Below, in pieces: positions 37,327 to 44,894 of a stretch of DNA of 64,000 nt. This DNA is from Nitrososphaeria archaeon. GTDB taxonomy: Archaea; Thermoproteota; Nitrososphaeria; Geothermarchaeales; JDFR-13. Each line of letters starts with the position of its first letter. Within the stretch, counting starts at the first letter, position 1. The notes under the pieces are model-generated. The model had not been told where the DNA came from. It saw only the letters and a program-made list of their open reading frames with translations, and did not search any database. The stretch spans positions 737,100 to 801,099 of the forward strand of contig JALWXN010000004.1 in assembly GCA_027078545.1 (NCBI GenBank), read 5' to 3'. Made by a program: the position numbers and the translations under genes.

Positions 37327-39384
37327 ATGAAACAACAATTCCTAACACTGATCCTAGTGGCCCTATTACTAGTCCCAGTCATCACCATCACGCCTGGAAA
37401 CCCGGTCCCGGTCAGTGCACAGCAGGACGCAGTCCCCGGTGCAGAGGTATCCATAAGGGCTGGGAATCCTGACTCTAGCTACGAGATGTCGATGTATACA
37501 GATGAGACTGGATCCATATCAGTGGATATCGCCCCTATTGATAACCACTTTATAAGGGTAGATGCTAGGGGCTATATGCCAGTTACACAGATGGTTGCTC
37601 CCAATGGGACTCAGCCTATAAACCTCGCTATACAGCTGAACCCACTACCAATGGTGGAGGGATATGTCAGAACCCCTGACGGCCGCCCAGTATCCGGCGC
37701 GCTCATCCGGTCATCTGTAGATAGCGTTCTCACGGATGAGAGAGGGTATTATGCCCTATATGTACTCCCCAATGAGACCAGCCTAGCCGTAACCACACCT
37801 CTGGCCAATACCCTCCCACTAGCGGTTGCAATAATAATGAACCAGTTCCAGTATAGAGACGTCGAGAGGGTATGGGCATTCAACCTGAACGCTCATAATG
37901 ATAACGTGGTATCCAGGATTGTGAATATCAATGTCAATGGGCCTGTGACCAATGTCGACATAACCCTCGACTGGAGCGCAAGGATAACGGGTACAGTCAC
38001 ATTCCAGAATGGGACGCCCGTTGTGGGAGCTGGGGTATCGGCATTCCCAGACGATGTTAGCAACCTATTGATGATTCCACTCGGCTCAACAGATGAGAAC
38101 GGTAGGTATGTACTCGATAATGACGTTACAAACGGTAGGTTCAACCTAAGTGTGACCATCCCTACGCATAATGGGAGTGGATCACTACACTTCTCCAATA
38201 TCGGGACGATATACATCAATACCAGCAACCCACTCAACGACACCTTCAACCTAGATATCACATTGCCAGAGGTGGTTAGGATAACAGGTAGGGTCTTATC
38301 ATCCAACGGTAGGCCCTTCGAGAACTTCATGGTAATGTTTATAAGGAATAATTATGACCCACCCTTCTGGACCGCCATAGACTATACTGACTCTGATGGC
38401 AACTTCGAGCTGCTGGTCCCCAAGGGGGCTGATGGAAACATCGTAGTGGCTGCAGGTACATTAGTCACAGCCTATGTCACCAGTATACCGGTAACAGCTA
38501 ACGCCAATATGGATCTAGGCACGATAAACACCAATGTCGGCCTCTACTACGTCAGTGGTATCGTATCGCCATACGACCCTAATGACCCGATGTTCCGTGG
38601 TATGAACGTAGTAGTGGAGACCGTGGTATCACTAGGCTTCTTCCAGACAACATATAAAATGGTGGCCACCATAGAGGAGGACGGAAGCTTCACCGGCTAC
38701 GTATTAACCGGCCTTACAGGGCCTGGTGACCAGCAGCTCCAGGTAAGCCATAGGATCAGGCTAGAGGGCGGCTACCTAGCCGGCGATGGGATGAGGATTC
38801 CTCCCCAGGATCTAGGCACAGTTAATAGTGACACCTCAGGGGTTAACATCAATGTCCCACTGCCGCCCGAGAGGGCTAGGCTGACAGTAACTGTGACCAA
38901 GAGTGGGGATGCACAGAGAGCCGGTAGCCAGGTCTTCGTCTTTAGGACGGTCGTCAATGGTGAGGAGTTCTTTGTAACTATAAGAAAGGCTGCCGGCGAG
39001 TATCCACTACCAGGTATAGGTATGGTCCTGGCCAAGAGGACCAACACTGGTATGCTCAACCTCTTCATGGAGCCAGTCGCTGGTAGCATGACCCTAAACA
39101 TAACTATTCCTAAGAGGCTTCTAGCACCGCCATTCGCAGTCAGCACTATAGACCCCAATACAGGTACTCTCGAGCCTACACAGTTCTCTACACAGGATCT
39201 CGGTGACTCGGTATCGATAATGGTGACGGTCTCAGGTACTGTTATGCTACAGATCGAGAGCCCCAACGTAATACCTGACCTCCCGGCACCGATACTGCTA
39301 GTGGCTTTGGTGGCTGGGGCAGTAGTGGCTACTAGGGTCGTGAGGAATAGGCTGGCCCTAAGGTCTCTCAGCGGGAGGCCCTAG
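37327..39384 (+). CDS. Large secreted surface protein with carboxypeptidase-regulatory-like repeats, paralogue of the 18340 protein
   Basis: 685 residues from the ATG at 37327; the longer frame from 37291 puts non-signal sequence first. A signal peptide covers residues 1-32 (FLTLILVALLLVPVITITP). Several CarboxypepD_reg-type units follow, for example VEGYVRTPDGRPVSGALI, ITGTVTFQNGTPVVGAGV and ITGRVLSSNGRPFENFMV. The end shares its order with the 18340 protein: a TIPK segment, a VSGT/SGE strand, then VIPDLPAPILLVALVAGA and a basic tail. It is probably anchored in the membrane and exposed outside. Confidence 0.8.
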   Translation: MKQQFLTLILVALLLVPVITITPGNPVPVSAQQDAVPGAEVSIRAGNPDSSYEMSMYTDETGSISVDIAPIDNHFIRVDARGYMPVTQMVAPNGTQPINLAIQLNPLPMVEGYVRTPDGRPVSGALIRSSVDSVLTDERGYYALYVLPNETSLAVTTPLANTLPLAVAIIMNQFQYRDVERVWAFNLNAHNDNVVSRIVNINVNGPVTNVDITLDWSARITGTVTFQNGTPVVGAGVSAFPDDVSNLLMIPLGSTDENGRYVLDNDVTNGRFNLSVTIPTHNGSGSLHFSNIGTIYINTSNPLNDTFNLDITLPEVVRITGRVLSSNGRPFENFMVMFIRNNYDPPFWTAIDYTDSDGNFELLVPKGADGNIVVAAGTLVTAYVTSIPVTANANMDLGTINTNVGLYYVSGIVSPYDPNDPMFRGMNVVVETVVSLGFFQTTYKMVATIEEDGSFTGYVLTGLTGPGDQQLQVSHRIRLEGGYLAGDGMRIPPQDLGTVNSDTSGVNINVPLPPERARLTVTVTKSGDAQRAGSQVFVFRTVVNGEEFFVTIRKAAGEYPLPGIGMVLAKRTNTGMLNLFMEPVAGSMTLNITIPKRLLAPPFAVSTIDPNTGTLEPTQFSTQDLGDSVSIMVTVSGTVMLQIESPNVIPDLPAPILLVALVAGAVVATRVVRNRLALRSLSGRP

Positions 39385-39397
39385 GGTCGGCACCCCC

Positions 39398-39405
39398 TAT
39401 TTTTT
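39398..39405 (+). terminator. T-run terminator after the surface-protein gene
   Basis: Six consecutive T (39400-39405) preceded by a C-run lie 16 nt after the stop at 39384, in the short gap between convergent genes. Confidence 0.45.
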
Positions 39406-39418
39406 AGACATTGTTAGT

Positions 39419-40498
39419 CTACAATATGGCCTTACCAGTCGCCTTGTCAAATATATGTATCCTCCGGAGGTCGAAGTCGAAGGGTATCTCACGCCCCTCG
39501 GATATCCTGCTCCTCGATGATGTCAATGCCCTTATGTTGAGGCCGTCGACGTCTAGGTGGACGATCTTCTCCCGGCCCATAGGCTCCACGATGACTACCC
39601 TGCCTGTGTACGACCCCTTACCCAGCCTTATATGCTCAGGCCTCACACCTATGACGACGCTGGACATGTCTAGGTGGCTGGGTATAGCCTCGGCATAGCC
39701 ATCCCTAAGCCCGATCTTAAGTGGGCCGGCGTCTATCAATACCGTGCCATCCACCCTCTTGAGGTAGCCCTCGATCAGGTTTATCGGGATGTTTCCTATG
39801 AAGCCCGCCACGAATAGGTTTGCAGGCCTGTTGTAGAGATCCTCGGGCGGAGCATACTGCTGTAGACGCCCCTCGTTAAGCACGGCTATCCTATCAGCCA
39901 TCGTCATGGCCTCGAGCTGGTCATGAGTCACGTAGATAGTCGTTATTCCAAGCTCCCTCTGAATCCTCTTGATCTCAGCCCTCATCATCACCCTGAGCTT
40001 TGCGTCTAGGTTGGAGAGCGGCTCATCCATCAGGAAGACGTCCGGCTGCTTCACGATCGCCCTCGCTAGGGCGACCCTCTGCTGCTGGCCACCGCTGAGC
40101 TGGCTGGGCTTCCTGTCTAGGAGCTTGTCTATCCCAAGTATCTTGGCGACCTCTTTAACCCTTCTCTCAATCTCCTGTCTAGGCACCTTCTTCAGCTTTA
40201 GTGGGAAGGCTATATTGTCGAATACCTTCATATGTGGGTAGAGGGCGTAGCTCTGGAAGACCATCCCGATATTCCTATCCTTGGGTGGTACGTCGTTCAT
40301 CACCCTGTCGTCGAAGTAGATGTATCCCGATGTGGGCTTGTATATCCCGGCTATCATCAATAGCGTGGTGGTCTTCCCACATCCACTAGGCCCTAGGAGG
40401 GCCACGAACTCCCCATCCCTAATATCTAGGTTTAGATTATCAACTGCAACAACATCGCCGAATCTTTTATTTAGGTTCTCCAGCCTAATCCTAACCAT
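39419..40498 (-). CDS. ABC transporter ATP-binding protein, MalK/UgpC (sugar) type, orphan
   Basis: 359 residues. Walker A is GPSGCGKTT, the Q-loop region is GMVFQSYALYPHMKVFDNIAF, the signature is LSGGQQQRVALARAI, Walker B is VFLMDEPLSNLDA and the switch His is VTHDQLEAMT. The C-terminal 120 residues (VIGVRPEHIRLG) form the OB-type MalK domain. It would power sugar uptake, but no permease or binding protein lies next to it, so it may serve several transporters as MsmK does. Confidence 0.93.
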   Translation of the reverse strand: MVRIRLENLNKRFGDVVAVDNLNLDIRDGEFVALLGPSGCGKTTTLLMIAGIYKPTSGYIYFDDRVMNDVPPKDRNIGMVFQSYALYPHMKVFDNIAFPLKLKKVPRQEIERRVKEVAKILGIDKLLDRKPSQLSGGQQQRVALARAIVKQPDVFLMDEPLSNLDAKLRVMMRAEIKRIQRELGITTIYVTHDQLEAMTMADRIAVLNEGRLQQYAPPEDLYNRPANLFVAGFIGNIPINLIEGYLKRVDGTVLIDAGPLKIGLRDGYAEAIPSHLDMSSVVIGVRPEHIRLGKGSYTGRVVIVEPMGREKIVHLDVDGLNIRALTSSRSRISEGREIPFDFDLRRIHIFDKATGKAIL

Positions 40499-40851
40499 TA
40501 TTGGACACCCCCCCTAGAAGGTGGATATGGGAAACATGGGGAACGGGGCTTATAGGGGGTCTATTCAAAACCCCCTCTAATGACAAATAACTACTACTTA
40601 CATTCTACGAGGAGACCTATAAATCCATCCCCTGATCAGAGTGGGAGGTACGGCTATCTATCCACCCATAACTATCTCCTCCTCTATGTCCTAACCTGTT
40701 ATGTCATGGGCATGGCCAATGCCGTGGATGGGTTATATGTTGCATATACATCTGTGTAGCCCCATCCTCAAAGGGTTATGGAGATACATATTGACCTATA
40801 CATCGTGACTTGTGTATATACAGATTATACTATACCCGGGGGTGGTGAGAA
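40499..40851. other. 353-nt gene-free region
   Basis: No credible gene. It contains a minus-strand copy of a repeated motif (40564-40583) and, near the right end, a TATA-like gtatatacag and the strong ribosome site GGTGGTGAG just before the ATG at 40852. Confidence 0.5.
40564..40583 (-). repeat. Repeated intergenic motif, looser copy C
   Basis: On the minus strand the sequence reads TCATTAGAGGGGGTTTTGAA, sharing TCATTAG, the G-run and TTxTGAA with copies A and B, with one inserted A and a T for C. It lies in the gap between the MalK-type gene and the membrane module. Confidence 0.35.
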
Positions 40852-41325
40852 ATGGCGGCACCACCCGGACTAGCATCTGACCTACACGTCTTCTTCGCTC
40901 TCATGGGTATGCTAGCCTCCTCCGCGGGGCTAGGCGTGTTGTTGGCTGGCTCTGATACGAGATGGGTTAGGAGGTTCGCCTTATTGGCTACACTCTTCAT
41001 ATGGCTCTCCTGGATATCCTCCGCACCCGTATACATGTACGAATATGGTGTGGATAAGGCTGTAATCAAGTCTTATGAGGAGCTTAGGGCTGCCCACTCA
41101 ATAGGTATGGAGACGAAGGAGCATATCTTCTACACCGGGCTGATGCTCTCCACAGCCCTAGGCCTGATCGCATATGTCCTCGACCCCCTGGACCCCTTCT
41201 CCCGTAGGCTCTACCTAGCCATCTTCATCATAATTATCGTTGGCGGGATACTCCTAGACGCGCTGGGCGCCTGGATAGGGATCTCAGCCAAGCTCGGCTG
41301 GTACTACGGGGGTGGTGGGGGATGA
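40852..41325 (+). CDS. Small polytopic membrane protein, first gene of a two-gene module
   Basis: 157 residues with about four hydrophobic segments: near 10-32, 40-62, 96-114 and 122-145. A His (SDLHVFF, residue 11), a YEYGVDK loop and HSIGMETKEH between segments 2 and 3 give conserved-looking polar sites that might hold haem or metal, which is only a guess. A glycine-rich tail (YYGGGGG) precedes the stop. The start has a strong GGTGGTGAG ribosome site. The next gene overlaps it as ATGA. Family unknown. Confidence 0.75.
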   Translation: MAAPPGLASDLHVFFALMGMLASSAGLGVLLAGSDTRWVRRFALLATLFIWLSWISSAPVYMYEYGVDKAVIKSYEELRAAHSIGMETKEHIFYTGLMLSTALGLIAYVLDPLDPFSRRLYLAIFIIIIVGGILLDALGAWIGISAKLGWYYGGGGG

Positions 41326-41639
41326 GGGAGAAGGTTGTATATGGAGCCGGCCTAGGATTCTTCGTCAGTAGTATGGTGAACGCCCTGCTTGTCATAGCCA
41401 AGGAGTATGACGAGGGGTTTAAGGAGTGGCTCAAGACAGTCTTTACCCACCACTGGCTTGGACATGGGATACTGGTGATACTCACATTCATAGTCTTCTA
41501 CCTACTAGGCTATGCAGCCTATCGAGGCGGCTTGGGAGTGGCTGTTGGTAGGACCTATGTATATGTGATCCTAGGATCTATACTCAGCCTAGTAATTATC
41601 TGGGGCTTCTACATCCTCCACTTCCTAGGGGTGGCCTAG
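41322..41639 (+). CDS. Small polytopic membrane protein, second gene of the module
   Basis: 105 residues with three hydrophobic segments (near 6-24, 47-67 and 78-100). Between the first two lies EWLKTVFTHHWLGHGI, which puts three histidines (THHWLGH) at the membrane face. It overlaps the preceding gene by 4 nt, so the products probably work together. Family unknown. Confidence 0.75.
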   Translation: MREKVVYGAGLGFFVSSMVNALLVIAKEYDEGFKEWLKTVFTHHWLGHGILVILTFIVFYLLGYAAYRGGLGVAVGRTYVYVILGSILSLVIIWGFYILHFLGVA

Positions 41640-41654
41640 CCACCCAACCCCTCT

Positions 41655-41662
41655 CCCTTTTT
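41655..41662 (+). terminator. T-run terminator after the membrane module
   Basis: CCC followed by five T at 41658-41662, about 20 nt past the stop at 41639 and before the convergent NikR-like gene. Confidence 0.4.
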
Positions 41663-41686
41663 ATAGGCTTTTGGATAGGCCCCGTG

Positions 41687-42070
41687 CTAGAGAGTCACTG
41701 TATAGACCTTCTTTATCCCCCTAAGGCTCCTCAGCCTCCTAACCAGGCTCCTCCACTCCTCTCCATCATCCCTCGTTATGGCGACGGTTATACAGTACGA
41801 CCCGTCTAGGAGCTGGTGGTAGAGTCCCTTTAGATCCTCGCTGTAGCCGTGTAGGAGGGTCACTATATTCCTATCGACATACATCGTCTCCCCATGGTCG
41901 CTCAGCACTGCTATGAATCGATAGCTCCCATTGCTATCCCCCTCGTCCTCTAGGAGCTTCTCCACCGCATGTCTGATCAGGTCCGACCTACTGCTGAAGC
42001 CACCCTTATGTACAGCCTCGTCCAGCCTCTTCAGTAGCCTATCTGGTATGGAGACTGATATTACCGCCAT
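41687..42070 (-). CDS. NikR-like ribbon-helix-helix metal-responsive regulator with three of four nickel ligands
   Basis: 127 residues. Residues 1-42 form the ribbon-helix-helix domain (ISVSIPDRLLKRLDEAV, FSSRSDLIRHAVEKLL). The rest is the NikR-type ACT domain. Aligning to E. coli NikR spacing, His74, His85 and Cys93 match the ligands His76, His87 and Cys95. The fourth ligand (His89) is Leu87. Classical NikR represses nickel uptake. Here the divergent neighbour is a P1B metal-exporting ATPase, which suggests control of that gene by some metal. Inverted repeats lie between the two genes. Confidence 0.85.
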   Translation of the reverse strand: MAVISVSIPDRLLKRLDEAVHKGGFSSRSDLIRHAVEKLLEDEGDSNGSYRFIAVLSDHGETMYVDRNIVTLLHGYSEDLKGLYHQLLDGSYCITVAITRDDGEEWRSLVRRLRSLRGIKKVYTVTL

Positions 42071-42091
42071 ATTATCAACCCATTATTAATA

Positions 42092-42122
42092 GTTTGTAGA
42101 AGGGTTTTTAATAAACAAACCC
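42092..42122. promoter_or_regulatory. Inverted repeats between the NikR-like gene and the P1B ATPase (candidate operator)
   Basis: GTTTGT (42092-42097) and ACAAAC (42115-42120) form an inverted repeat with 17 nt between the arms. The known E. coli NikR site, GTATGA-N16-TCATAC, has a similar layout. A second, nested repeat is GGGTTT (42102-42107) with AAACCC (42117-42122). The site overlaps the likely promoter of the regulator gene and lies upstream of the ATPase TATA box (gcttaaatag, about 42148). Confidence 0.5.
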
Positions 42123-42182
42123 CTAAAAAGGCCGGATTCTTATTAATGCTTAAATAGTCTAGAGAGTCCTGTTATTAAGGAA

Positions 42183-43970
42183 ATGAGTGGAGAAGGTAGG
42201 ATATTCATAATGCTTGGGCTCGCCTCTATAGCTGGTGTTGCCCTATACCTGTTGGGACAGGAGACCCTGGCTCTAGGCCTATACCTACTCGGTATTGGGC
42301 TATTGACACTGGCTAGTCTGAGGGAGCTCATCCTCGAGCGGCACCTCACGGTCGAGCTGCTAATGGCTATCGTAGGATATATCCTCGTCTTCCATGGTGT
42401 CGTGTTTGAGGGTCTAATCATCTATGTGTTGTACTCGATAGCCGAGACGATGGAGGTACAGGTTAAGAGGCTCGCCCTACGGAAGATCGAGAAGGCTAAG
42501 AAGCTTATACCGCGTAGGGTCAGGGTATACCGCGACGGCGGATATGTAGAGGTGGACGCTTCCGAGGTTGCCCCTGGTGAGAAGATACTTGTGAGGAGGG
42601 GTGAGGTCGTCCCAGTCGATGGAGTCCTCCTGGGCAGGGGTGTCTTCGACACCAGCCTCATCACGGGTGAGTCTGTACCTATAGAATATGACGAGGGTGA
42701 GCAGGTTGAGAGTGGATATATAAACGTGGGTGACCCCGTCGAGGTACGTGCGGTGAAGAGCCCGGCGGAGTCTACTCTCCAGCAGCTTATTCTCAGGGCT
42801 ACCGAGCTGTTGGAGAACAAGGGGCGGGTGCAGAGGCTTATAGAGAGGCTTAGCCCCTACATGATAGTGACGGTTCTAGGGGTATTTGCACTCACATATT
42901 TCTTTGCCCAGGAGAGGGCTGTAGCTGTGCTCCTTGCTGGGTGTCCAAGCGCCCTGATCATAGACTCGGCAGCCACCACATCATATACAGTCTCCCTACT
43001 AGCCGGGCGTGGAGTAGTCGTCAGGGGAGGGGCAGCCCTCGAGTCGGGCTCCAAGGTGGGGAGGATAATCATCGATAAGACGGGTACACTGACGATGGGA
43101 GTCCCTAGGCCGGTCAGGGTAGTTCCGCCCGACGGGATGGATGTGGAGGAGTTTAAGGCCCATGTATCCGCAGTGGCGACGACCAGTCTACACCCAATAT
43201 CCCGGGCAATAGCCACGAGTTGGCACGACTCACTAGTAGCTGAGGAGGCTAGGGAGTATCCTGGGAAGGGTGTCGAAGCCAGGGTGAACGGTAAGAGGGT
43301 ATACCTTGGGAGTAGGGAGTTCATCTCAAACCTAGGGGTGGAGCTCCCCGGTGAGGAGGCCTGTGGAGACGCGGATCTAGTGGTATATGCATATGTAGAG
43401 GGGTATGGGGCCGCCGGAGCAATATGCCTCGAGGAGTCTATAGATGAGGGGGTAGCCAACGCCGTAAGGGAGCTTCGTGGTATGGGTGTTGAGGTGGCTA
43501 TAGCGAGTGGAGATAGGGAGGAGCGTGTTGCCAAGGTTGCTGAGAGGCTGGGTATAGAGGAGTACTATGCCCAGCTGAAGCCCTGGGAGAAGACCGAGCT
43601 TGTGAGGAGGATGAGGAAGGAGTGTGGATGTAAGGTCTCGATGGTGGGCGACGGGGTCAACGACTTAGAGGCATTGGCTGAGAGCGACTTTGGAGTGGCT
43701 ATAGGCAATATAGACGCGGTGTCCAGCGTCTCCGACGCCGTATTGATCCATGGCTTCAAGGACCTTCCAAGCCTGCTGAAGAGGGCGAGGGCATATGTCT
43801 CTGGCCTATATGTCGGGTTCGCCGTGGCTACGGCTGTGAAGATCGTCACCATCGTCTTCGGACTCACAGGGATATTCCCACTATGGCTCGTAGCCCTGAT
43901 GGGGGATGATGGCTCCACACTGCTCTCAACACTTGCCTCGGTGTTGACGGTCTATCTCCGTGGGAGATAG
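42183..43970 (+). CDS. P1B-type heavy-metal-transporting ATPase with a CPS transmembrane motif
   Basis: 595 residues with no N-terminal metal-binding domain. The actuator loop has TGES (161-164). Membrane helix 6 reads AGCPSALIID with CPS at 254-256, where most family members have CPC, CPH or SPC. The phosphorylation site is DKTGTLT (Asp298), the nucleotide-binding HP is His337-Pro338 and GDGVND follows. The last helices hold LMGDDGSTLLSTLAS. It pumps a transition metal out of the cell; the metal is unknown. A TATA-like box 30 nt before the ATG and the divergent NikR-like gene suggest metal-dependent control. Confidence 0.92.
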   Translation: MSGEGRIFIMLGLASIAGVALYLLGQETLALGLYLLGIGLLTLASLRELILERHLTVELLMAIVGYILVFHGVVFEGLIIYVLYSIAETMEVQVKRLALRKIEKAKKLIPRRVRVYRDGGYVEVDASEVAPGEKILVRRGEVVPVDGVLLGRGVFDTSLITGESVPIEYDEGEQVESGYINVGDPVEVRAVKSPAESTLQQLILRATELLENKGRVQRLIERLSPYMIVTVLGVFALTYFFAQERAVAVLLAGCPSALIIDSAATTSYTVSLLAGRGVVVRGGAALESGSKVGRIIIDKTGTLTMGVPRPVRVVPPDGMDVEEFKAHVSAVATTSLHPISRAIATSWHDSLVAEEAREYPGKGVEARVNGKRVYLGSREFISNLGVELPGEEACGDADLVVYAYVEGYGAAGAICLEESIDEGVANAVRELRGMGVEVAIASGDREERVAKVAERLGIEEYYAQLKPWEKTELVRRMRKECGCKVSMVGDGVNDLEALAESDFGVAIGNIDAVSSVSDAVLIHGFKDLPSLLKRARAYVSGLYVGFAVATAVKIVTIVFGLTGIFPLWLVALMGDDGSTLLSTLASVLTVYLRGR

Positions 43971-44015
43971 CTATAGATCCACGATTTATCAGTATATATC
44001 GACTATATTATCCAC

Positions 44016-44894
44016 ATGATCCTGTTCGACTGGGGCACATATAACGGGCTCTCGAAGCTCAGGACGGCGGCACTACTCGGGACTAGGCTTACAGAGATAC
44101 CCCCTAGGGACTTCAGCAGGAAAGCCATAGACAAGTCCTACTTCGAGAGGTATAGGGAGGCGGCCGAGGGGGTCTTCACAACCATAACGGCCCACGCACC
44201 ATACTACAACGTCGTCTCCCGAGACCCAGGAGTTATGAAGAGGAGCCAGGAGGCCCTCCTAAAGGCGGCCGAGATGGCCGTCGTGGCTGGCGCCGAGATC
44301 TACAACCTACACCTCGGGTGGCGGGCCGGTAGGGAGGAGGACGACCTGAAGAGCGTCATAGACTTCGTCAACCAGGTCCTGGAGATCAATAATGACCTCG
44401 TAGTGAGTATAGAGGTTCCATACACCCCATCGATGCTAGGTACATGGGAGGAGATAGAGATGATTAGGAGGGCTACGGATAGGGAGCGTGTAATAGCCAG
44501 TCTACAGCTAGAGAATGTATGGATGCTGGAGAAGGGTGTCTATAGCAGCGGACTCTTCGAGGCTATGGATAGGGAGACGGACAAGGCCTTCTGGATGGGG
44601 ATATTTGAGAGGCTTACTGGCCTGACCCCCCACTACCTATCCCTACGCTTCAGCCAGATAATAGGCTTCGCAGTTGGGAGCAAGATCCTGAAGAAGCGTG
44701 TACCACTTGGTAGGGGATACCCGTCACTCGAGCCGTTGGCCGAGGCCCTTGCAGAGTATATGGTGCGTAGGATGAGGAGTGGGGAGGAGCCTCTTAGGAT
44801 GCATATAATCTACACGGGCCCCACTGAGACCAAGTATGCCGACACATTGAGGCTATACTCAGAGATCATGTCACGGGCAGTGGCACATCTATGA
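44016..44894 (+). CDS. Endonuclease IV-like TIM-barrel protein, altered metal site
   Basis: 292 residues with the xylose-isomerase/endonuclease IV barrel layout. Recognisable ligand positions are His60 in TAHAPYYNV, His99 in YNLHLGW and Glu133 in VSIEVPYTP. The later endonuclease IV motifs (the D-x-x-H and D-x-H of metal sites 2 and 3) are not seen; the region reads LQLENVWML and YLSLRFSQI instead. It could be a reduced or specialised AP endonuclease or a sugar-acting homologue. Its stop overlaps the helicase start by 4 nt, so a linked DNA repair role is likely. Confidence 0.72.
   Translation: MILFDWGTYNGLSKLRTAALLGTRLTEIPPRDFSRKAIDKSYFERYREAAEGVFTTITAHAPYYNVVSRDPGVMKRSQEALLKAAEMAVVAGAEIYNLHLGWRAGREEDDLKSVIDFVNQVLEINNDLVVSIEVPYTPSMLGTWEEIEMIRRATDRERVIASLQLENVWMLEKGVYSSGLFEAMDRETDKAFWMGIFERLTGLTPHYLSLRFSQIIGFAVGSKILKKRVPLGRGYPSLEPLAEALAEYMVRRMRSGEEPLRMHIIYTGPTETKYADTLRLYSEIMSRAVAHL

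Noticed and set aside
42857-43534. 225-codon frame antisense to the P1B ATPase
   Set aside because: Ser/Thr/Ala/Pro-rich shadow typical of antisense frames in this codon style; the ATPase is unambiguous.
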